Assembly (NCBI GenBank): GCA_007644065.1
Contig: VJWN01000002.1
Span: 2,195,831 to 2,259,830 of the forward strand
DNA length: 64,000 nucleotides
Origin: Margaritispora aquatica
Taxonomy: Eukaryota; Ascomycota; Leotiomycetes; Helotiales; Discinellaceae
Reading direction: 5' to 3'
In this document: positions 55,045 through 64,000 of the stretch, piece after piece
How positions within the stretch are numbered: the stretch's first letter is position 1
Layout of the letters: every line of letters begins with the position of its first letter
Position numbers and translations under genes: made by a program
The notes under the pieces: generated by a model
The model's database searches: none
What the model saw: only the letters and a program-made list of their open reading frames with translations
Told to the model about the DNA's origin: nothing

Positions 55045-56238
55045 GGTTGGTTGGGTTGGGGATGATGGGTTGACTCGATGGCGGCTGTGTGCGGGGTTTT
55101 GATCGGCAGCAGCCTGAAGCTTGAATTGTGAGCTGGCTGGTTGACTGACTGGTGGTCTGAGTGAGAATCATGTTACATCAGAGAAAGGTGTGAAAGTATG
55201 TGGACTTAGATACAGATGTGTTTCAGTGCCTGAAGTTGTTCAAGTTGAGGGAAATCGCTCAATTAGGGGGTTTGGGTGTTCTTATCGGGGAATCCACGGG
55301 CAAGCATTCGGCTTTCGAGTCACAATAGTCCACAGCTTATCCAGGCGGCAGTTCGAAACTTTCCAGGTTGACTGTCGTCCGTACTGGCGCAAGATACGAC
55401 AAGTAGAGTGGCCCCCATCCTGATCCAAGCGGCACAAGGTGTATTGAACAGAGTGAAAAGCTCTCATGTGTGCCCTGTTCTCCTTTTGTTTTCATGTAGC
55501 CTGAGCTTTCCATCTATGTCCTGCCACGGTGAATTCTCGAATCTTTGGTACTGCACCTTAGAAGTGAACCAGAGTTGGAACAACCATCCATCCCAAAATG
55601 CCCGTTTTGGGGGTTAAGCGAGCCCCTGACTGCCATTTTCCATAATGAGGATATGTGCGACGGGGCAGCGAACGAGTCATCTCATGCTTACATCAGGTAT
55701 AGATCCTATCCTGAAACAGAACTAGTTTAACATATTTTGATATTACTACCGATCGCTTAACACGTACTTAACCACTATTAGGTAGAACATCAAGGACTAT
55801 TAAACTTAGACCTTTCAAAGGGGTTTAGTCTAGTAACATTATTTCACTAATAAGTTCCTGATTTCTTGATATAAGGCGGAGTATATGTAAAAGCCTATAG
55901 AATCAATCATCACGTACAGATATGTATACATCAAGAAATCAACATGAATAAATAAGTGAGGATTAGCTCCCTCCTTTCCACCTCCCACCTCCTTTGCACT
56001 TGCGTGTCTCTCTACTTTGTATCTAACACAGCTCTGAAGCTTCGCCTTTCATCTTTCGTCATCTGCTCTGCTCTGCTTATTTCAGGCATCCTATCGTGCT
56101 ATCATCCTATCATCCTATCGTCTCATCGTCTCATGCCAAATCCCCAATCCCCAATCCCAATCCCAAAGTAAGTGAGACTCATCTTCAAACCCGCATCTCA
56201 TCTCGCAGGAAAAACCCGCTCCTCACTTACCCCCAAAG
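55045..56238. other. Intergenic region with a possible transposon end
   Basis: About 1.2 kb between the NUDIX and DUF7514-like genes. A GGGGGTTAAGCGAGCCCCTG stretch at 55609 resembles a pogo/Fot1-type terminus. The following 250 bp is AT-rich with TTAACACGTACTTAACC. ATCCTATC repeats occur near 56085-56120. No gene is supported. Confidence 0.4.
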
Positions 56239-58302
56239 TCAATGAGCATGAGCAGGATACCTCCTCCCATCAACGCCACGAATAGGACTTTGAGGTCTCC
56301 GCTCTTTCTCTCTCTCTCTCTCCCTGTCTCTATCCCTATCCCTCTCACGATCCCTATCTCGATAACTCCTCTCCCTCTCCCGCTCACCAGAAGCACCACT
56401 ATAAACCCTCTCTCTTCCCTCGCCTCTCTCCCTCTCCCTCTCCCTCTCCCTCTCCCTTTCTCTTTCTCTTTCGCGATCTCGCTCACCACCGTGACTCGAA
56501 TGCCTACTAACAACCTTCGGTCGGGAATCTCGATCCCTCTCCCTTTCCCTTCGCTTAAAACTCACCTCTCTATCTCTGTCCCTATCCCTATCTCGCTCTC
56601 TGTCCCGTTCACGCTCACTCCCCGTAGTCCGCTCACTACCCACCTCCCTCTCCCTCACACTTTCACCCCTCTTCCTTGTTCCCCTCGTCACGCTCTCTAC
56701 CCTCGATGCCGGCACCGGCATCGGCAGCTCATCCTCCTCCGTACTGGCCCTCCTCCAAATCTCCTCCGCGGCCGCCATGCCATCCAGATCTTTCCATCTC
56801 AGATTGGTTGCACCACCACCGTTTCCAATCCCATTCCCATGCCGTGATGTAGAGCGATGCACACGCTCCCTCTCTCTTTTCCCCAACATAAACGCAGCAG
56901 ATAGCTTCCCCGATGGATCGATGCCAGCGGGAATAGGGAAACTGCGGCGCTTGATCTCTTCATCACGATCTCGCTCACGAGTGCGGGCGCGCGCTTCGGC
57001 CGTGGGGATCGCATAGCGTACGCCGGAGGGGATAGGCATCGGCATGGGAATGGGTATTGGCGTTGGTCCGTCTTTCTGCGCTGCCGGAACGGTAGTATTT
57101 CGTTTTCTAGACTTGGGGGACATATGTCCCGGACTCTCGCCCGCCGAGCTGTCCGATGCGTCGCTGGACACGCTCCCTCGGCGCGCTTGGCGTGGGTGTG
57201 AATGTCGCCGAACGTGCTCTCTCGATGCGGGGCGATGTGACTCGGGGGGTTGTACGGGTGTGGGTGAACCACCTGGACTGCCTAGGTTCTCTGGGTAGGA
57301 ACGGCGTCTTGAGCGTGCCATACGCGGGGATTGGCTATCTTCTGGTGCGAGGAATTGTCGTGCTCGGTGGGAGGGAGAGTGGGAGAGTCCTGGTCGGACA
57401 GGGCGCGAGGAGACGTGTTTGTAGAGTGGTGGTCTTGTGGATGGGACGTCCCGCGGGTCAAAATATGGTGAGTCTTGTCGCATGCGAGGATCTTCTGTGT
57501 TGTGTCTTGATGTGCGGGGGACAGGGCGTACATGCGCATATCCTGTCTGTACTTTCGGTCGCGGAGGTAAGTCCGGCCTTGGTTCCTCCTCTGAGGGTGT
57601 GACTTTCTTGCGCAGGGCCTCTGAACACTGCGTATGCCATTTCTCTACATCTTCATCCGGTACCAGTGGGAATGCCTCAGCAGGTAAATCTACTGGGAAT
57701 GGCTCCCCTGTGTCTGGGTTCTTGATGCCAAAGTCCTTGACGGCATTCTGTATGAATGGCACATGTTCCTCTGGTCCTAGCAACAGCTCTATACTCTGCC
57801 ATCGCACGAAGCCTGAGGTTGTGAGCGCAGGCACTGAGGGCGGCGCATAGTCGTTGGTGGTGGGTTGGAGAGTATGTTGGCAACCGATGCTGGCGTAGAT
57901 CCAGCTTATGGTTGGATGAGGGACTTCAACGAAGAGGGCTATGACGCATTAGTTTCTTGCCATCTGAAGTATAGCGAAAGGGTTGCGATCTAATAAATGA
58001 TGAATAGCATGTGTCAGATCGAATACGCACAATCATAGTTGCCTCCTACAGCCTTATAGAAAGTGGCTAGCTTCTCGGGCACCAGGCAGTTCACCTCATT
58101 ACTCCCAAGATTCTGGCTCTGCAACGAACCGACGTCAGCATCACGACCACCACCACATCACTTGCGGTGCTGAATAGTTGGCAGACATATTCCGACTTAC
58201 AATGTGGATTGCGATCCCTCTCAATAATGCATCGAGCACTTTGGTTGGCTGTTTGTTGGCCTCGAACAGATATCCATAGTATGCCTTCCCATCGACCGAC
58301 AT
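56239..58302 (-). CDS. DUF7514-like protein with Arg/Glu/Asp-repeat tail
   Basis: Three exons, 58302-58201, 58118-58031 and 57938-56239, coding for 629 residues. Residues 1-170 form the folded part (YYGYLFEANKQPTKVLDALL, NCLVPEKLATFYKAVGGNYD, then VEVPHPTISWIYASIGCQHT), which resembles the fungal DUF7514 domain; that name is from memory and less sure than the gene itself. The rest is Pro/Ser/Arg-rich and ends in about 180 residues of alternating Arg with Glu or Asp (RERDRD, RERERE). Such RE/RD tracts occur in splicing and chromatin proteins, so a nuclear role is possible. The tract's DNA is nearly pure purine on the coding strand and open in more than one frame. Confidence 0.72.
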
Positions 58303-59610
58303 GTTTCGATGCGCCGTCTACGCTTGTTCGCGATCAAACGTTGGCGGGGAACGTATGAGTAGGGTAGTGGAGTGAAGTGGGATAAGGTTTATTATCGGTT
58401 TGGTTTGGTGGCAGGTTATCGGTAGGGTAGATTGCATGCTTATGCCTTATGCTTTCGTCGGACTGGATCACGATGACGATGCTGATGCTGATGCTATTGT
58501 CGTACATGAATACCTAAGCTATGTATTTGCGATGATGGGGTTTGGGATTTGAGGGTGAATGTGTGTGGTGGGAAAGTAATAAAGTATGCGATTCCCGGGA
58601 TTTGCTTTTCGCAATCCGATGCAAGCAAGCAAGAGTAAGAATGCGCGCAACTGGATAGGTAGGGTAGGTAGAATGCCCTAAGTAGGCAGAGTAGGCAGAG
58701 GCATCACTACCTACCACCATCAGTATTCACCGTCCAGTGGTCAGGTCAGTCAGTCAGTTGGTGGGTGGTTGTATTGGACTTCAGCCCAGTCCAGTCACAA
58801 GCTGAGAGGTGAGGTGATGGAATGGAATGGAGTGGTGAATGATGAGTTGGCTAAAATGGAACGCATCCACCCGAGGATAGTACAGTACAGCACAGGACAG
58901 TACGTAGTTTTTTCTTAGGTTGGCTGGCGGTGAGTAAGAAGTATGCCTTTGCTGCGCTTTGCTGTGTACTCGGTACCTCAGCTGAGCTTAGCTGAGGCAG
59001 TGAGTGGATTGGGCATGAACGTGTTGTATGCCTTGGATCGTAAAGTGTGGGGTATGAAGGTAGTCATGGGTATGGGTATATTCTGCCTACAGAGATATAT
59101 TTTGTCAAGTTTGACAAGAGTGGATTATTTTTTCTATTTTCAAAAGATTCTTTACCTCGCTTACATACAACTATATATTGGCATGTTTGTTTGTTTGTTT
59201 GTATATCTGAATGTCAACAAAACAAACCCAGGGAGGTACTGTAGGTACATCACGCCCCGAACGGATGACCCCGCAAGTGGGGCATTCAGCACGTCTTCTT
59301 TGGGCCGCTGAAGATCACTAATACAGTAAGTCATTTGAATCATAGGTCGGTAAGTGTGTTCAAAGAAAATTTATAAAGCAAAAAGAGAAATTTTATATTA
59401 CTATGCCATTACAATCTGTAAAGTTACCACAAGGTAACAAATGCTCCTCCCATTTTTCTTTTCCTTGCCTGCCTAGATACCATTTCATTTTTCCATTGGT
59501 ATCTCCCGCTTAACTCCCAAATCCCATTACCGAAACGCCAAGCCAGAACATTCGCTATGAAATCCAAATCTAAATTCAAATCGAAAACCAAAAAACTCTC
59601 GTACACTCTC
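58303..59610. other. Intergenic region
   Basis: 1.3 kb with TGATGC repeats (58470-58495), GTAGGTAG motifs (58655-58710), overlapping AGTCAGTC units (58745-58760) and a TTTG run (59185-59203). GTACTGTAGGTAC occurs at 59235. No gene is supported. Confidence 0.45.
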
Positions 59611-61152
59611 CTACCCTCCTAGTGGAGAAACACCTTGTCGTGGGTGTTGTCTGCTATACGCCTCATACGAAGGCGGCAAATCCATCTCCTCTCGCGCTGC
59701 CAACACGCTGTTCCCAACCAGCTCAGCAGCAGGAGACTCAATGATTCTCGGCCTGAGATACGCATCCACCTCCGCGAGCTCCGCCGCTGCTTCTGCAGCC
59801 GTCATTTCCGGTCTGGTGAGCTGGTTGCCATCGGCTGCGATCTGCACAGGCAGGTGGAGGTTGATGCTCGTGGCTGGTACGCCGGCGCCAGGCGTGTGGA
59901 TCGTGAGGTGCATGTCGAGGGTGTACACGCGCGACAGGATGCACGAGTGGAAGGTCGGCACCCAGGTCTTCGCAGCGGGCAACGTGATCGGGACCACGAT
60001 CTCGGCCGTGTAGTACTCGCCTCCTTCTTTGAAAGCGGGGCCGTTGCACTCGTCTGAGCAGTCAGAGGAGCTCACTGAGGAGGCGGAGTCGCGGCGTGTG
60101 TATTCGGGCGAGGCAATGTGCTTCGTCCATGCGACGCTCTCGACGCAGCGGGAGGAGAGGTTCATGGACGTGTCGTAGACGCTGCGGGTTACTTCGAATT
60201 GGGATAACATGCTGAAGTGGGTAGGGATGTCTTGAGATGGTCGGCAGCCATAAAATGTACTGGCCTTGATCTTGGTAGTCAATCCTCCCAATTTCGGTGG
60301 TTGCGAGCTCTTGTCATTGGGAGTGAATTGAAGCTTGACAGTTGCCATGGTCGTTAATGGGGTGAGGCTGCTCGCTGAGGGTGAGGGGAGGACGACTGCA
60401 CTCGGTTGTGCTGCTGAGACGTGGATCTTGCCCAACTTTCCAGAAAAAACTCCTTTCCTCAGCACCTTCATCCTCGCCATTCGGTAGTCTTTATCCACAT
60501 CTGCGATGTTCATCGGCGGAGCTTCCATCACTGCAGGAACGACATGGATTTTTCGAAATCCCTCGGTAAGCAATTCCTTGGCCTCGTCTCGCTCCATGTG
60601 TCTGATAACCTTGACTCGAATGCCATACACAACCTGAGCCATTGTCGGCGTCAAATCATCGCGACCCGAGACCTCACGATCGCCCATGGAAGGTAGCAAT
60701 CGAGTGTGCTCATAGTGAACGTGATCGGGCGTATCCTTGTGATTGCACGCTCTCGGTAGCAAATGTTCGGGGATAACGAAATTAAATGCAAACGAGTACT
60801 TGGTTCCAGCCTCGGCGATTCTTGGCTGTGGGTAGCAGTCCTCTGAGATGGGCATGTTCAGCTTGAGAAAGTTGTGCTTGGCGGTTGTCCTTGCTCGCGT
60901 GCTGTGTGGAGACAGGTTTTCCACCCAGACCTTGGTCGAACCCTCCAACGTGATCTGTATCTCATCGAATCGGGCGCTGTGAGCAGATGTTATCTCGACC
61001 CTGCCAGATAGAGCATCGAAGGTGGTGTAGATCTTCCCCTCAGTGTGGTTGTCCAAGACAATTTCCATATCTGGTCGTCCATTCTGCACGATTCGCTTGG
61101 CGTATGTAGCTATGGTTCCCGTGGTGCTTTGGATGGATGGAGCGTACGACAT
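59611..61152 (-). CDS. Arrestin-like protein with PY motif
   Basis: Single exon, 513 residues. The amino half is an arrestin-N-like beta sandwich (YTTFDALSGRVEITSAHSAR, FDEIQITLEGSTKVWVEN, and YSFAFNFVIPEHLLPRAC). The second half is arrestin-C-like (YYTAEIVVPITLPAAKTWVP, TSINLHLPVQI). PPSYEAY at about 493-499 is a PY motif able to bind WW domains of Rsp5/NEDD4-type ubiquitin ligases. Known fungal alpha-arrestins bring that ligase to plasma-membrane transporters and receptors for endocytosis. The cargo is not predictable. No transmembrane segment or signal peptide is seen. Confidence 0.85.
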   Translation of the reverse strand: MSYAPSIQSTTGTIATYAKRIVQNGRPDMEIVLDNHTEGKIYTTFDALSGRVEITSAHSARFDEIQITLEGSTKVWVENLSPHSTRARTTAKHNFLKLNMPISEDCYPQPRIAEAGTKYSFAFNFVIPEHLLPRACNHKDTPDHVHYEHTRLLPSMGDREVSGRDDLTPTMAQVVYGIRVKVIRHMERDEAKELLTEGFRKIHVVPAVMEAPPMNIADVDKDYRMARMKVLRKGVFSGKLGKIHVSAAQPSAVVLPSPSASSLTPLTTMATVKLQFTPNDKSSQPPKLGGLTTKIKASTFYGCRPSQDIPTHFSMLSQFEVTRSVYDTSMNLSSRCVESVAWTKHIASPEYTRRDSASSVSSSDCSDECNGPAFKEGGEYYTAEIVVPITLPAAKTWVPTFHSCILSRVYTLDMHLTIHTPGAGVPATSINLHLPVQIAADGNQLTRPEMTAAEAAAELAEVDAYLRPRIIESPAAELVGNSVLAAREEMDLPPSYEAYSRQHPRQGVSPLGG

Positions 61153-61623
61153 TTTGAGAGTGGTGTGTATGAGACGATGGGAATGAAGCTGATCGGATGC
61201 CTCTAGAGGAAAAAGAAATATATAATATTTCGGTGTAACAAAGGATCAGATGAAAATTTGTTCGGGGTGGAGAAGAGCAGATAATGGTAGGTTCAAGTAC
61301 CAGTAGCACAATGGCTTTTCGCAAGGAGCTAATGATATAAATCACTGCGAGCTCAATGTGTAATCAATGGGATGAGATGATGATAATTGTATGCATTCAA
61401 GCCTCGACACTAGACGGGGGGAGCATAAGGACTTATATAAAACATAACCATGATGCGTGCTCACAAGCGGACAATGTCTTTGGTGAAGGGCGCCTGACTC
61501 ACTTTGCTAGACTCACCACTCACTTCGCCAACAAAATCCAGAATCCCAATCCCCCAGGCCGGGATGATGTTCATGGTGCAGCCAAGCTAACATGGCAACC
61601 TTGGAGGCTTGGTGTTTAGTGTG

Positions 61624-61683
61624 GATGGTGGATGTGTGGATGTGGATGTGTGGATGTGGATGTGGATGTGGATGTGGAGGTGC
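61624..61683. repeat. GATGTG-type tandem repeat
   Basis: About nine GGATGT/GTGGAT units with small variations. Confidence 0.85.
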
Positions 61684-61784
61684 ATGTGTTGCAACAGCTG
61701 GAGGTGGGGAGATGGAAGTGGTAAGGTTGGGTAGGGTTTGGTTGGTAGGTGAAAGTATAGATGGTCTGTGCCGAACACGGATTA

Positions 61785-61817
61785 TCATGATTATCATGAT
61801 TATCATGATTATCCTGA
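61785..61817. repeat. ATGATTATC nonamer repeat
   Basis: Between three and four copies of ATGATTATC, the last one altered. Confidence 0.8.
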
Positions 61818-62192
61818 TCATTCTGCTCATCGTTCGTCGGAGTAAACAAAGATCCATAAATTAGCTGACATATGAAAGATACCATTGGTCGCCCTTGGGT
61901 GATCTCACATGTTCGATCAGTCAGCATGTTCAAAATTGAGGGTTTCGCTTGAGCTTTGGGTTCAGCCTTCTCCGTCACAAACATTCCATCCAAGTACTGT
62001 AGGTACTCGTACCAGATAGATAGATATCTTTGTCACCCCGCATTTGTAATCTATTAACCACCCACCCACCTGGGTCTTCACAACCGCCCTGCTTCAACTC
62101 CGTCTGAAGTGAGTGAGCTTCCGATAAACGGCCACACTGTTTTTCCCACCTCCTTTTCCAACCTCACCAGTCAAGCGAGAATATATTATTTT

Positions 62193-62240
62193 ATCCCCAT
62201 CCCATTCCATCCCATCCCATCCCATCCCATCCCATCCCAT
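62193..62240. repeat. CATCC pentamer repeat
   Basis: About nine CATCC units, the first ones alternating with CATTC. Confidence 0.85.
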
Positions 62241-64000
62241 GCAGGCACAGCACATGAAAAGGCGTTCCCCATCACACCCCAAACGATGAAAAACTTCTCG
62301 CCAAATGATCCAAACAGTTCATCCATGCCATGCTAAACTCATCCTTTCAGCCAACCACCGCAAGACAAACACCGGATTCAACTCCCGCTGCTGGTGAGAA
62401 AACACGACCCCGTATGCAGGATCCAGGTTCAAACCCTCCCAAAGGAAAGGTGAGATATCCACATCATCTCGTCTCAAATCTCACACCGTGCCCGAAAGAC
62501 TCATACGCCTTACCTCCAAAGGTGCGTGAATCCAGCAAACCCACTACCGGTCTTAATTGGCGGATCCACCAGCGTGAAAATTCTAACCCGACACCATCGA
62601 TTCTCTGTGTCAACACCGTCAATTCTTAACTTACACGGTCAGAGCCTCGTGAAGGCCTGCTGTTAGCGATCATCAACCTCATTAATGTCGGCGGTATCAA
62701 TTTGATATTTCACATGGCGTTCGTTGGGGAGGAAAATATTCTCATCAATGACATAGGCAATATGTAATGAGAATGTCGAAACACGAGTCTTTAGAGCACG
62801 TTTTTTTTTTTTTCCATTTTCTAGATGTGACACTATGCTACATACATACTACCTACTATACCGTGTGATGAAAATAGAATCTCTCATCTTTTTTTTTGCG
62901 GCATTTACTTTTCTCACACCCAGCCCAAATTGATAGAGAGCATCCACACACGCCTTCTGGTTGACAGGTCGTCAATATTTTTGTCGCTTGACCTCGTCCG
63001 TCCGTTTTTTTCTTTCTCTTTCACCCGGTCAGTCGGTTTCGGCTCGCTTCCGAAAGCAGCGGCCTGAGTCACCTATGGTCAATGGACTGGACGGGGTTAC
63101 AACTTTTATCCCCATTTTCCATTTCCATTTCCAACCACATACGTTACTGATACTGTACCACTGCCGTCCAACATACCCGCAACCAGTAATTCATGAACAA
63201 ATGGTCTTCACATCAAAACTCCAACAATTACTCCAAGCCATACAGACTCCACCCGACGGGTATTCCAACCGCATTACTTTTCTCCTCTTCTCCTCACTCC
63301 CCTTCGCATTTATTATCTTACCGTACCGAGGGAAATTCCAAAGCTGGAGCTGGAACCCCGGATTCTAAACCCACCCCCCTTCGAACTCGAACTCCGTGTC
63401 CGTGATCTACAATTGGTCCCGATGTCGCAACATCACATCATGTCACATCCCGTCCAAGGCATTTATTTGGCTACCTACCTAGCAACTGCTAGTGGCTAGT
63501 GACGTGCCAAGCGGGTGAATTCTTCCCTTGTCTTACTTTTCGCTAAATAAGAAAGTTGATGGAACTCCGAGGTATGGTACCTAGGTATCTTTGAATTATT
63601 CAGCATCCTCGCTACTATAGCTAGTCTGGATGACAAGAAAAACAGACTCATTGAGTCACTGCCTGTAATATGTGGGACTAACGACGAGTTTGACATGCGC
63701 GTGTCTTCCCAGGCAGCAATTGTGGCATGGGGAGCAAACGGTGAAGCGATTAGAAGCGAATCTGACGAACCGAACCCCTGAGTGATTGAGTGAGTGAAGT
63801 GAGGTCGATAATGCAAAAGCTTTCCATCCTCGTGTTTCCCATGGTTACCTATAAAAATACAGGGCAAGGTACTCTCTCTGGTGATAAGAGATACAAGCAA
63901 TAGCCAATATCTTCAGATCCATGGAAAGACGCAAGTATTGCTTAAGTATAAATCCCCAACCTGTGCGTATTGGTAAGCTTATTCACGAGATGATTCACCA

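Larger units (their letters stand above)
61153..64000. other. 2.8-kb right-edge region, no supported gene
   Basis: This lies upstream of the arrestin-like gene and reaches the window end. It contains GATGTG, ATGATTATC and CATCC repeats, T-runs (62803-62814, 62890-62898), TACC motifs and GTACTGTAGGTAC at 61997. Frames such as 62330-62629 (plus) and 63496-63900 (minus) lack family features. A gene entering from the right cannot be judged. Confidence 0.45.

Noticed and set aside
56223..56513. 96-codon frame overlapping the RE/RD tail, with a hydrophobic end
   Set aside because: It is not accepted as a separate gene because the purine repeat keeps several frames open by composition; it is kept only as a slippage question in the findings.
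62330..62629. 99-codon plus-strand frame
   Set aside because: Composition is Pro/Ser/Thr/Asn without any recognisable domain, in a region otherwise full of repeats.
63496..63900. 134-codon minus-strand frame near the right edge
   Set aside because: No family features were seen. It could be a chance frame, and the window end prevents a test of upstream exons.

Overview
The window reads as nuclear DNA of a filamentous ascomycete (Pezizomycotina). Genes are cut by short introns of about 45 to 110 bp with GTAAGT-like donors and CAG/TAG acceptors. Intergenic DNA is rich in microsatellites. The gene set includes Pal1, Atg6, an Scm3 with a long carboxy extension, a PY-motif arrestin and a Zn2Cys6 regulator. 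The class cannot be fixed from sequence alone; Leotiomycetes is my guess. There is no operon, CRISPR array or tRNA that I can support.

Layout, 0-16 kb: the 3' end of a Cdc1/Ted1-like phosphoesterase, a bestrophin-type anion channel with a long N-terminal extension, two SprT-like metalloproteases in tandem, then a gene-poor stretch (about 9.2-12.5 kb). That stretch holds a decayed gene, a 20-bp-period inverted repeat array and a 110-bp-period tandem array. An unrecognised two-exon gene and a CPA2-type cation/H+ antiporter follow.

16-31 kb: Tma23 (ribosome biogenesis), Thg1 (tRNA-His guanylyltransferase), an NDUFAF7/MidA-type methyltransferase head-to-head with a mitochondrial-type cysteine synthase, TFIIS, a short-chain dehydrogenase, an unrecognised four-helix membrane protein with a possible broken relative beside it, a GFA-domain protein and a DUF1295 membrane oxidoreductase.

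33-45 kb: a secreted Ala/Ser/Thr/Pro-rich protein built partly from duplicated exons, the RNase P subunit Rpp1, CK2 alpha, Atg6/Vps30 with a GC-AG intron, and the centromere histone chaperone Scm3.

45-64 kb: Pal1, Usb1, a Zn2Cys6 transcription factor, a NUDIX hydrolase, a DUF7514-like protein with an Arg/Glu/Asp-rich tail and an arrestin-like protein. They are separated by long intergenic regions crowded with short tandem repeats and TACC/GGTA motifs.

Most genes are ordinary housekeeping functions (RNA processing, autophagy, centromere, mitochondrial assembly), each with its own promoter. The least explained parts are the 9.2-12.5 kb repeat block, the exon-duplicated secreted protein and the 26.4-27.9 kb membrane-protein pair. 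Exon boundaries were deduced by hand from splice signals and reading frame; the summed lengths of all multi-exon models are multiples of three.
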